Assembly: GCA_016779995.1 (NCBI GenBank)
Contig: JADHMO010000009.1
Location: 1 to 64,000, forward strand
From: Flavobacteriales bacterium
GTDB taxonomy: Bacteria > Bacteroidota > Bacteroidia > Flavobacteriales > UBA7312
Direction: 5' to 3'
Length of the DNA stretch: 64,000 nucleotides
Both the position numbers and the translations under genes were made by a program. The notes under the pieces were generated by a model. It was not told the origin of the DNA. It saw only the letters and a program-made list of their open reading frames with translations, and did not search any database. This document shows positions 55,558 through 63,993 of this stretch, piece after piece; the first letter of the stretch is position 1; each line of letters starts with the position of its first letter.

Positions 55558-56976
55558 ATGAAAATACTAGATACAGTTATACAGTCCCTTTCTAAAGAAG
55601 AAATACGCTTTTATAAGCTGTTTGTTGGAAGAACAAATCAATCTAAAGAAAGAAAAGACCTCAAACTTTTTGATTTAATTAAAAAAAATTTAAACCAAGA
55701 TTATTCTAAAAAAGCGATTAACAGCTTAAATGTTACATCAAATAATTTTTACCAATTAAAAAATAGAATTTACAACGACCTGAATAATTCTATGGTGTGG
55801 CAACACATCTCAAAAGATCAGCAATCCAAATCTTTTAGTTTCATTTTACTTTCAAGAGTTTATAAAAATAAAGGCGAACTAGATTTAGCATATCATTACT
55901 TAAAGATTGCTGAAAAAGAAGCTATTAAGCTAGAACTCTTTGAAATATTAGCCATTGTTTACTCTGAAATCATTGAACTATCTCACGAGCTTATATCCAT
56001 CGATTTGGATAAATACTTTAAATTAAAAAAAGAAAACTCTAAAGCAAGAGCCGAAATAGAAGATATAGACACGCATCTAGCTAAGTTGATGTATGACATA
56101 AAAACCAAACAAAATTTTTCTAAATCTGATTCGGCTCTAACTCAACTTTTAAACGCTCATTACCAAAAGAATGCTGAAAATAAAAAGGTTTTAAATTCAC
56201 CAAGATTTAAGCTTAGACTATTTAAAATGTATAGTCGCTTATTGCTACAAAAAAAAGATTACAACACCTTAGAGTTATACTTATCGGAATCATACGATGA
56301 CTTCACCAAAAATGATTTATTTGGCAGACATAATCATAATGATAAACTAACTCTACTTACTTATTTAGCAAACTGTTTGCATAAAACAAATCAATTTAAA
56401 AAATCATTGGAAGTCGCTGAACAATTACACCATGCGATGAAAGAATACGAAAGCTTTTTATATGATAAGTATATCTTCTATTACTACAATGCTCTAGTGC
56501 TAAATTATGCTAAAGAAGATAAAGAAAAAGCTCTAGAGACTTTACAACTAGCCAAGAATAATGAAACCATAAAAAAACTTCCAGGCTACACTTCTTTTAT
56601 TTACTTAAACACTAGCTTAATTTATTATTACCAAGAAAAATATAATTCTGCAAAAACAAATATTTCTAGGCTTATCCAACAAGAAGACTTTCTTTCATTA
56701 GATGTGGTTTTTCAATTTAAAATCTTAATTGTTGAATTAATTATGAGATTAAAATTGGATCAATATGAACTTATACTGGAGAAAATTGAGAATTTAAAAT
56801 CTAATTATGAATCCCTTATTTCAAATAAAAAATTATCTAGGGACAATAAAGCTTTAGCTTGTATTCAACAACTTGCAGAAGGCCAGAATTTAGATAAAAA
56901 AACTCTAATTAGTTTTTTTGAAAATAGTCATGAAGAAGATATCATAGACTATTCTGAGTGGGTCAGCAAAATATAA
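55558..56976 (+). CDS. Cytoplasmic all-helical TPR-like protein
   Basis: This 472-residue protein has no signal peptide. It begins MKILDTVIQSLSKEEIRFYK and is helical throughout. Several TPR-like helical pairs are visible (for example SRVYKNKGELDLAYHYLKIA and TYLANCLHKTNQFKKSLEVA). It has many Lys, Asn and Leu residues and no obvious catalytic motif. It starts three bases after the previous stop, in the middle of a run of secreted-protein genes. It might be an assembly or regulatory factor for its neighbours; that is a guess from context only. Confidence 0.75.
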   Translation: MKILDTVIQSLSKEEIRFYKLFVGRTNQSKERKDLKLFDLIKKNLNQDYSKKAINSLNVTSNNFYQLKNRIYNDLNNSMVWQHISKDQQSKSFSFILLSRVYKNKGELDLAYHYLKIAEKEAIKLELFEILAIVYSEIIELSHELISIDLDKYFKLKKENSKARAEIEDIDTHLAKLMYDIKTKQNFSKSDSALTQLLNAHYQKNAENKKVLNSPRFKLRLFKMYSRLLLQKKDYNTLELYLSESYDDFTKNDLFGRHNHNDKLTLLTYLANCLHKTNQFKKSLEVAEQLHHAMKEYESFLYDKYIFYYYNALVLNYAKEDKEKALETLQLAKNNETIKKLPGYTSFIYLNTSLIYYYQEKYNSAKTNISRLIQQEDFLSLDVVFQFKILIVELIMRLKLDQYELILEKIENLKSNYESLISNKKLSRDNKALACIQQLAEGQNLDKKTLISFFENSHEEDIIDYSEWVSKI

Positions 56977-57128
56977 AAGAATTTGTCTACTATTTTCAAC
57001 CTTTAATAAATCAATGTTATAAATTTTGATTGAAGTAATAAGTAAATTTCTATTGAGTTTTTTAGAACTTGTTTTAAGATTGTTAATTATCAAATATTAA
57101 CCGTAAATTGTCGAATCTTAAACACAAG

Positions 57129-57668
57129 ATGTTCAAACAATTTAAAATATCATTAAATAGTGTTTTTTTAGTTTGTATTTTGTTTCAAACATACAAGTCT
57201 AATGTGTTTGCACAAACTGATGATGTTTTTACAATCTATCTAGTCAGACATTCTGAAAAGGATTATACCTCTAATAATACATCAGACTTACCACTTTCAG
57301 CATGCGGTGAACAAAGATCACAAGATCTAAGTAATTTTTTGAATGACATTCACCTAGATGCCGTTTACTGCACTGACTACACTAGAACAAGAAATACAGC
57401 TTTGCCAACTGCTACTGCAAAAGATATTGATATCACATTATATGACACTCAAAATCTAAATTCATTTTCTAACCATCTTTTGACAAATAAACAAGATGCC
57501 CTAGTTGTAGGACATACTTACTCAACAGGTGTTTTAGCAGGACTACTCACCAATCAAAATATTGGTGATATTGATTTAGATATTTATAATCGAATTTATC
57601 AGGTTGTAATTTGTGGCGAGTCACGGAAACTTAATTTATTTAACTCATCTTTTGAATGCATTGAATAA
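57129..57668 (+). CDS. Exported histidine phosphatase family protein
   Basis: This protein of about 179 residues starts at ATG 57129 (MFKQFKISLNSVFLVCILF) with a signal sequence ending near FAQ. The rest is a small SixA/phosphoglycerate-mutase-like domain. It has the phosphohistidine motif LVRHSEK (usually RHG, here RHS), SACGEQRSQDL, CTDYTRTRNTA and the second catalytic His in VVGHTYSTGVLA. The active-site residues are therefore kept. Probably periplasmic or lipid-linked; the substrate is unknown. An earlier in-frame TTG at 57108 is less likely. It is 28 bases before the giant gene at 57697. Confidence 0.82.
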   Translation: MFKQFKISLNSVFLVCILFQTYKSNVFAQTDDVFTIYLVRHSEKDYTSNNTSDLPLSACGEQRSQDLSNFLNDIHLDAVYCTDYTRTRNTALPTATAKDIDITLYDTQNLNSFSNHLLTNKQDALVVGHTYSTGVLAGLLTNQNIGDIDLDIYNRIYQVVICGESRKLNLFNSSFECIE

Positions 57669-57696
57669 AACCAATTTACAATTTAACTAACCTACT

Positions 57697-60600
57697 ATGA
57701 CAAGACAATTTATACTAACTCAATTTATACTGCTTTTTCTATTTAGTTTTTCTTGGGCTCAAGTGGTTGTGCCAATTACAAACTACTCTGTAAATAACAG
57801 TGGTCAAGCTCTTCTTTCAATAGAGGCTCAGGAAGGTAAATATTATGTCCTAACTTCTCAGCATAGTCCTACATTTGAATGGGCTACCTCAGTGAATATT
57901 GGCGTAAACGGAACTATGATTATCTCTGATCAAGGCGGCTCCTATCCTCTTGAAAATTATACCATTACCGAATATGATATTGCTAACCCTGGTGATATAG
58001 ATGGAGATGGCATCGATGATATGACAGAGTTAAATAATATGCCTACGGATGCACCCATAAATTTTGCTCAAGCCATTGATTTTGAAGATGGTGCAACTTC
58101 TATTCCTGATGCTGAAACTTTCATGCAATTAGCAACTGTAAATAATGTAGGATGGGCTCCTTTTCTTGACGGACAACTTTATGTAAAATTTGGAATATTG
58201 GATAGAGACAGTCCAGAACCAAAGGTATATTTCATCAATAGCAACACCTATACTATTCATGGGGCATTTTTTGCTGGTATAGGTGCTTCAGTAACTGGAG
58301 ATGATGGTTCAGGAGAAATTGTATTTAATCCAAACAGTGGAGTCAATGGTACATATTCTTTTAACTTCTCATTCGGCAATACCTATGAGTTTGAAGATGC
58401 TCAAAGGACATACGAATTGTTAGTGGCCAATATGCCATTTCTTCAGAACAATATGAATCACTTTATTAGTGAAAACAACGAAAACTATTATTTAACAAAT
58501 TATGCTGATGAATATGAAGATTCAAGAATTAATGTAGTACTAGAATATGATGTTTTTGGAAACATCAATTATATTCCCTTTCATGAAGCAGAAGGCTATG
58601 GTTACTTCAAACAAATGAGTCTTGACGAAACTCCTGGCTCAAGAGATATCGTACTTTACGATGCTCTACCCAATTCTTTACCAAGAGTTGGTGGCATTAT
58701 TACTTCAGTCATACAAACACCACTATCGCATGTCAACTTAAGAGCCATACAAGATAATGTTCCTAACGCCTACATTCAAGACCCATTATCTATTGACTCC
58801 ATTGCTAACTTATTGAACAACTATGTCTATTATAAGGCTGAAAATGAAACCTTCCAATTTAGAGAAGCCACACTTGAGGAGGTTAATAATTGGTACGATG
58901 CCTTAAGACCTACTGAGCCTCAAATACCTGCGCGGGACCTTAGTATAACAGAAATAATGCCTCTAGATGACATAGAATTTGATATGTCAACCGCCTTTGG
59001 TGCAAAATGCTCAAATGTAGCTACAATGCGATCGTTTGGATTGCCCGAAGGAACCATCCCCGATGGTTTTGGTATTCCATTTTACTTTTATGATGAATTC
59101 ATGCAATACAACAACTTCTATCTGGAAGCTCAAGTCATGATAGATAATCCTGCATTTCAAAACGATATCAATTTCCGTATAGATCGTTTAAAAATGTTCC
59201 GTGACGACATAAAAGATGCGCCAATGCCACAATGGATGATGGATCAGCTTCAAGCTATGCACGATGACTTCCCCGCAGGAACTAAAGTAAGATGTAGATC
59301 CAGTACTAACAATGAAGATTTACCAGGGTTTAGTGGTGCTGGTTTATATACTTCAAAAACTCAACACCTAGATGAAGGGCATATTTCGAAATCTATCAAA
59401 CAAGTCTATGCTAGTATGTGGAACTTTAGAGCTTATGAAGAACGTGACTTCTATCGAGTAGACCATTTTATGGCAGCTATGGGAGTACTGTGTCACCCCA
59501 ATTTTGAAGAAGAAAAATCAAATGGTGTTGGAATTAGTATAGACCCTATTTACGAAACAGAGAACACCTTCTATTTAAACACACAACTTGGAGAGTCATT
59601 GATTACAAACCCAGATCCAAATTCTTTACCAGAGGAAATATTACTATATGAAGATCCTGAAGAAGCAGCTGGCTATTTGGTACTACAACTGTCTAACCTT
59701 GTTGATCAAGGACAACTAGTGATGGACCAAAGCTATCTCGATCAAATGAGGGATTACTTATCTGTTATCCATGATGAATTTGCTATTTTGTACGATGTGG
59801 TGGGTATTGAAGGCTTTGGTATGGACATAGAATACAAGGTAACAGCTGATGATCAACTAGTCATTAAACAAGCTAGACCATGGGTGTCATTTTGGGCAGA
59901 TATTAAAGCAGACAATGATTTAGAATTCACAGAGTTTACAAGTCCAACATCGTCTTCCGACTTAGGTAGTAATGAAATTATAAGTGCAGTAGTTTCTAAT
60001 ACTGGACTAAACCCTATGAGCGATTTTACCTTAACATTATTAGTAGATAATCAAGAAATTGAAACTTTAACAATCTCTGAAACTATTGAGCCATTTTCTA
60101 ATGCAGAATTTCAATTCGAAACTCTACAAGATTTCTTAGAAGTTGGAGAATATTATCTTACAGGAATTGTAAGCGATACTGATGATGAATATGGAAATAA
60201 TGACACCTTAAGGTATACGCTCAATAAGATTCATCAACTAGATGCAGGAGTAGTTCTTGGTACTCTTAATCAAAATTGCAACAACGATGTTGAAGCAACA
60301 ATTATCGTAACTAATAATGGAGAAAGTACCATAAATAGTGTTCAATTTGAAATTATTATTAATGATGAAAGCGCAGGATATTTCAATGAGCAAGTTGAAA
60401 TTTCATCACTAACAGAGGAGAAAATATCTGTCATTGTTGATGCTAACTTTCAAGCTAATGACAACGAAGTCGAAGTAAGCTTTATCTCCATAAATGGTCA
60501 AATAGATCAGGATGCATCCAACGATTATGCTGTTTCCATTTTAGATGTACAATCAACCTATGATTATGTTACTTTGATAATTAACGGTGATTCATACCCG

Positions 60601-61614
60601 TATGAGATATCTTGGGCAATTATTGACTTCAACGATAACACTATTGCTAGTGGAGAACTTGGTAATGGAGTTAATGATATAGAAGAAGAAATTTGTTTAG
60701 ACTATACCTCTTGCTACTCATTATTCGTTTACGATTCTTATGGAGATGGAATTTTAGGTGATGGTGATTTTTCGGTTGTTAATTCTTTAGGACAAACCAT
60801 TGTTTACAATGACGGTAACTTTGGTAGTCAAGCTATTGAAATAGTCTGTCCTGACGGATCTGCTTGTGCAATAAATGCAGATGTAGTCGTGACTCATTCT
60901 ACAAACAATGATGGGATAATTTCAATTTGGACCTCATCATCAGAACAGTACAATTATAGCATAGATGGTGGCTTAAATTTTTCAACAGAAAATACATTTT
61001 CAGGACTAACACCAGGCGAATACAATGTTTTTGTTCAAGATGAAAGTGGATTATGCAACTATGAAGAAACGGTAATTGTTGATGAATGTATCTTAACCGC
61101 AGTTGATATTTCAGCTACAAATGTTACTTCTGCTACGATTGCAAATGGTTCTATAATTATTACTCCAACTTCTGGATTAAGCCCATATTTGTACAGTGTT
61201 GATAATGGACAAAATTTCCAAGAAGACAACGAGTTCTATAACTTGGCAGTAGGTAATTATAATGTAGTAGTTCAAGATGCTTCTGGCATTTGCGAATATG
61301 AAGTCAATGTTCCTGTTGAAGTTGAAGGAGGAACTGGAATAAAAGAAAATAGTAGTGATACAGATGATATCATTATTTATCCTAATCCTACCAAAGATCA
61401 AATATACATAGAGCTTACTTCAAATTCTAATTGGTCGGAAGAAATCATTATTGAAGTATTTGACAATGCCGGAAGATTAGTTAGTGTTGCTACATCATTA
61501 GACAATAACAAGACTAAAACAATGATCTCTTTAAATGGATTAGAATCAGGAATATATTACGTTAAATGCCATAACAAAACATTTAACAATTATTTCAAAG
61601 TTGTTAAACTCTAA
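57697..61614 (+). CDS. Secreted T9SS protein with permuted PEP-synthase/dikinase-like domains
   Basis: This 1305-residue protein has a signal peptide (about 1-22, FSWAQ). A Ca-binding-like DIDGDGIDDMTE lies near 105. A phosphohistidine-type domain has His345 in TPLSHVNLRA. After it comes a PPDK_N/ATP-grasp-like domain (about 430-735), with TMRSFGLPEG, VRCRSSTNNEDLPGFSG (about 531-547) and the late VIKQARPWVSFW, which resembles the PEP-synthase VTRPET end. Two CARDB-like beta domains follow (about 740-950). Next is a domain with LFVYDSYGDGILGDG, then SprB-like repeats (about 1065-1215), and a type A T9SS signal (IYPNPTKDQIYIEL to the end). The order His domain then ATP domain matches glucan water dikinases rather than PEP synthase. 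Activity outside the cell is unproven. Confidence 0.85.
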   Translation: MTRQFILTQFILLFLFSFSWAQVVVPITNYSVNNSGQALLSIEAQEGKYYVLTSQHSPTFEWATSVNIGVNGTMIISDQGGSYPLENYTITEYDIANPGDIDGDGIDDMTELNNMPTDAPINFAQAIDFEDGATSIPDAETFMQLATVNNVGWAPFLDGQLYVKFGILDRDSPEPKVYFINSNTYTIHGAFFAGIGASVTGDDGSGEIVFNPNSGVNGTYSFNFSFGNTYEFEDAQRTYELLVANMPFLQNNMNHFISENNENYYLTNYADEYEDSRINVVLEYDVFGNINYIPFHEAEGYGYFKQMSLDETPGSRDIVLYDALPNSLPRVGGIITSVIQTPLSHVNLRAIQDNVPNAYIQDPLSIDSIANLLNNYVYYKAENETFQFREATLEEVNNWYDALRPTEPQIPARDLSITEIMPLDDIEFDMSTAFGAKCSNVATMRSFGLPEGTIPDGFGIPFYFYDEFMQYNNFYLEAQVMIDNPAFQNDINFRIDRLKMFRDDIKDAPMPQWMMDQLQAMHDDFPAGTKVRCRSSTNNEDLPGFSGAGLYTSKTQHLDEGHISKSIKQVYASMWNFRAYEERDFYRVDHFMAAMGVLCHPNFEEEKSNGVGISIDPIYETENTFYLNTQLGESLITNPDPNSLPEEILLYEDPEEAAGYLVLQLSNLVDQGQLVMDQSYLDQMRDYLSVIHDEFAILYDVVGIEGFGMDIEYKVTADDQLVIKQARPWVSFWADIKADNDLEFTEFTSPTSSSDLGSNEIISAVVSNTGLNPMSDFTLTLLVDNQEIETLTISETIEPFSNAEFQFETLQDFLEVGEYYLTGIVSDTDDEYGNNDTLRYTLNKIHQLDAGVVLGTLNQNCNNDVEATIIVTNNGESTINSVQFEIIINDESAGYFNEQVEISSLTEEKISVIVDANFQANDNEVEVSFISINGQIDQDASNDYAVSILDVQSTYDYVTLIINGDSYPYEISWAIIDFNDNTIASGELGNGVNDIEEEICLDYTSCYSLFVYDSYGDGILGDGDFSVVNSLGQTIVYNDGNFGSQAIEIVCPDGSACAINADVVVTHSTNNDGIISIWTSSSEQYNYSIDGGLNFSTENTFSGLTPGEYNVFVQDESGLCNYEETVIVDECILTAVDISATNVTSATIANGSIIITPTSGLSPYLYSVDNGQNFQEDNEFYNLAVGNYNVVVQDASGICEYEVNVPVEVEGGTGIKENSSDTDDIIIYPNPTKDQIYIELTSNSNWSEEIIIEVFDNAGRLVSVATSLDNNKTKTMISLNGLESGIYYVKCHNKTFNNYFKVVKL

Positions 61615-61803
61615 AATCTTCTTAAAAAGCAGAAAACTATCTCAAAATGAGATGAATCTCCGCTTTGGTGGGCTTAAGTGTTCAATTTTAGAGCTTGACC
61701 TTAATAAAATGGTTCACTGAACTTATAAGAATTAAACTATTGGAATTTGTTTTTGTGATTTAAGTTACGCAGTATTGTTACAATGAAAATTTAAAAAATA
61801 ATT

Positions 61804-62442
61804 ATGAAACAATTTTTACTAACCTTTTTTATATCTTTAGGTCTATCTCAAACCACAAATGCACAAGTAATAACAGCTGTTCCTTGTGATATGTTGGGCA
61901 TGTCTATAAATGTTGGTTCTCAAGAAACCTTTATCAGTATTTACCATTCAGGTCAATATATGACTCATCCAAGACCAGAAAATACCTTTACTTGGGAGTT
62001 TTCAGACCAACAAGGAAACATATTACATCAAGACACTATAGTTGATCAACAAACAATAGCTTTTGGTCATAATTGGTCATTAACTGATACAATAAATGTT
62101 ACAGTAACTTTAGTAAATGATTCGGCTAATTTGGATAATTGGTATATTTCTGAAGGTTTGCCGCCTAATGGCAATTCAATTAACTGTCTTTTTGAAGATC
62201 AATTATTTTGGTATATAGATACATTTCCTAATGGAACACCTTATGGTTCTTGGACGTTTATTAATAATAATACAGGTATTGATTTAAATACTTCAACAGC
62301 TATTGATAATTTTGTTTTACATCATAAACGATTAGTTAAAATAGTTGATGTATTAGGTAGAGAGTCTAAAGAGATTAAAAATCAACCGCTTTATTATATT
62401 TATGATGATGGAACAGTGGAGAAGAAAATAATTCTTGAATAA
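61804..62442 (+). CDS. Small secreted protein with GRE-type tail
   Basis: This 212-residue protein has a signal peptide (MKQFLLTFFISLGLSQTTNAQ). A beta-rich domain follows (about 25-165; FTWEFSDQQGNILHQDTIVD, WSLTDTINVTVTLVNDSA). The tail (RLVKIVDVLGRESKEIKNQP, then YYIYDDGTVEKK) is nearly the same as that of the 53480 gene. No family is recognised. Upstream, 61615-61803 is AT-rich; I see no clear promoter. A hairpin terminator follows the stop. Confidence 0.72.
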   Translation: MKQFLLTFFISLGLSQTTNAQVITAVPCDMLGMSINVGSQETFISIYHSGQYMTHPRPENTFTWEFSDQQGNILHQDTIVDQQTIAFGHNWSLTDTINVTVTLVNDSANLDNWYISEGLPPNGNSINCLFEDQLFWYIDTFPNGTPYGSWTFINNNTGIDLNTSTAIDNFVLHHKRLVKIVDVLGRESKEIKNQPLYYIYDDGTVEKKIILE

Positions 62443-62444
62443 TT

Positions 62445-62475
62445 AAAAACCCACTCAATTGAGTGGGTTTCTTTT
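62445..62475. terminator. Terminator shared by the 61804 gene and tRNA-Val
   Basis: AAACCCACTC-AATT-GAGTGGGTTT is a ten-pair perfect stem with T-rich flanks on both strands. It lies between the plus-strand gene end and the 3' end of the minus-strand tRNA, one base from the latter's CCA. Confidence 0.88.
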
Positions 62476-62478
62476 TGG

Positions 62479-62553
62479 TGGGCAATACTGGATTCGAACC
62501 AGTGACCCCTACCCTGTCAAGGTAGTGCTCTAAACCAACTGAGCTAATTGCCC
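62479..62553 (-). tRNA. tRNA-Val (GAC)
   Basis: The full cloverleaf is on the minus strand. The acceptor GGGCAAT pairs with ATTGCCC and the discriminator is A. The anticodon stem CTACC/GGTAG encloses TTGACAG, anticodon GAC. The T-arm is CTGG-type with TTCGAAT. The three bases after the discriminator (62478-62476) read CCA, so CCA is encoded here, unlike in the two tRNAs at 35.6 kb. Confidence 0.96.
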
Positions 62554-62565
62554 AAAAATAGAATG

Positions 62566-62597
62566 CAAAAATAAGTATAAAATTATCACAATACCAA
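62566..62597 (-). promoter_or_regulatory. Promoter of tRNA-Val
   Basis: On the minus strand a TTG (complement of 62595-62597) is followed after 21 bases by TATTTTTG (complement of 62566-62573), an exact -7 match. The tRNA 5' end is 12 bases downstream. Confidence 0.65.
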
Positions 62598-62661
62598 AGC
62601 AAGTAAAACACTTACATTTTAATTATTTATATTAAATTAGCATTAATTTAAAACTTAAAGC

Positions 62662-63042
62662 ATGAAAGCTAGTCTTGCACTTAGAATTGTTTCAATTCCT
62701 TCTTTTATTATTTGCTGTTCCGTTTTCATCTTCAATGATTTTTATATAATGGAGGTGCTTTCAGAAGTAGATTATAATGACAATAAAGAAATTCGCTACT
62801 TGATTAATATTTGCGCTATTTGTGGAATAAATATATCCATACTGTTATTCAATGCCAGCACACTTGAAGAAAAAAGCGCAAGAAGAATGCTTAAAGCTAG
62901 TGGATTAATTTTTGCTATTATGACCGTTACTTTATTCGTCACTATTTTTTCTTCTGCAATAAGAATACCTCACTATATATTATTTATGGTATTCATCTAT
63001 AGCGTATTTTCGTATGCTATTGCCTATAAGACTGAAAATTAA
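62662..63042 (+). CDS. Small four-helix membrane protein
   Basis: This 126-residue protein has four hydrophobic segments (about 6-27, 47-63, 78-98 and 102-120) separated by short charged loops (EVDYNDNKEIRY, TLEEKSARRMLK). It has no recognised domain. It lies 27 bases before the DUF3078 gene on the same strand and may share its transcript. An inner-membrane location is inferred. Confidence 0.7.
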   Translation: MKASLALRIVSIPSFIICCSVFIFNDFYIMEVLSEVDYNDNKEIRYLINICAICGINISILLFNASTLEEKSARRMLKASGLIFAIMTVTLFVTIFSSAIRIPHYILFMVFIYSVFSYAIAYKTEN

Positions 63043-63069
63043 ACTAATTTTTAAATATCAAAAACAAGC

Positions 63070-63993
63070 ATGAAAAAAATCGCTTTTTTATTATTAAGCC
63101 TCAGTAGCATAGCATTGAAAGGTCAAGAAAATAAAACCACCAAATCAGATTGGGAGCTAGGTGGTACATCTCGATTAAATTTTTCTCAAGTGGCACTAAG
63201 CAATTGGTCTGCTGGAGGTCAAAATTCTCTTACCTTAAATGGGCTGATGAGTATGCATGCTCACAAATCCAAAGGCAAAGGAAGATGGGAGAATTTTTTA
63301 GAAATAGGTTATGGAACTATCAAACAAGGTCAAAGTAGTTGGATAAAAACGGATGATAGAATCGATTTTACTTCCAAATACAACTATGAAGCTAAAGGCA
63401 AATGGTATTATGCTGCTTTGCTAAATTTTAAAACTCAATTGACAGATGGTTACAACTACCCTAACGATAGTGTTAAAATTTCAGGCTTATTCTCTCCAGC
63501 TTACTTTTTAGAGTCTTTTGGTTTTGAATACAAAGCCAATGATAAGTTCAGTTGTTACATCGCTCCTGTTACTCTAAAAGCAACTATTGTGGGCAATCAA
63601 GACTTAGCCAATTTAGGTGCTTTTGGGGTAGAAGCCGCAGATGTAGATACTGCAGGTAATATTCTTAGAGAAGGAGAAAATACGCGTACCGAATTTGGTG
63701 GCTACATCAGAATATATTTCGACACCGAAGTAGTAGAAAACATAAACCTCAATACTAAATTAGAGCTATTCTCTAACTATTTAGATAAGCCTCAAGATAT
63801 CGATGTCAATTGGGAGTGTTTATTATCCTTAAAAGTAAATAAATTCATTTCAGCCACTTTATCTACTCAACTGATTTACGATAAAGACATTGATATTGCT
63901 ACAGACTCTAACAATGACGGTATTATTGATACTATGGAGCCAAAAGTTCAATTCAAAGAAGTGTTTGGTTTAGGGCTTACATATACTTTATAA
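63070..63993 (+). CDS. DUF3078 family outer-membrane-type protein
   Basis: This 307-residue protein has a signal peptide (cut near LKG-Q). A DUF3078 domain follows: LGGTSRLNFSQVALSNWSAGG is the family mark, then alternating beta strands ending in an aromatic (FGLGLTYTL). This fits an outer-membrane beta-barrel. Asp-rich turns (IATDSNNDGIIDTMEP) may be surface loops. Function unknown. The stop lies seven bases before the window end. Confidence 0.9.
   Translation: MKKIAFLLLSLSSIALKGQENKTTKSDWELGGTSRLNFSQVALSNWSAGGQNSLTLNGLMSMHAHKSKGKGRWENFLEIGYGTIKQGQSSWIKTDDRIDFTSKYNYEAKGKWYYAALLNFKTQLTDGYNYPNDSVKISGLFSPAYFLESFGFEYKANDKFSCYIAPVTLKATIVGNQDLANLGAFGVEAADVDTAGNILREGENTRTEFGGYIRIYFDTEVVENINLNTKLELFSNYLDKPQDIDVNWECLLSLKVNKFISATLSTQLIYDKDIDIATDSNNDGIIDTMEPKVQFKEVFGLGLTYTL

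Noticed and set aside
61615-61803. Possible small RNA or regulatory element before the 61804 gene
   Set aside because: Only weak short hairpins (CTCA...TGAG) are visible, with no -7 box and no T-tract terminator.
62375-62611. Minus-strand open frame across tRNA-Val
   Set aside because: It reads through the tRNA and terminator; such frames over tRNA genes are artefacts. The same applies to the frame at 35528-35758 over tRNA-Lys and tRNA-Leu.
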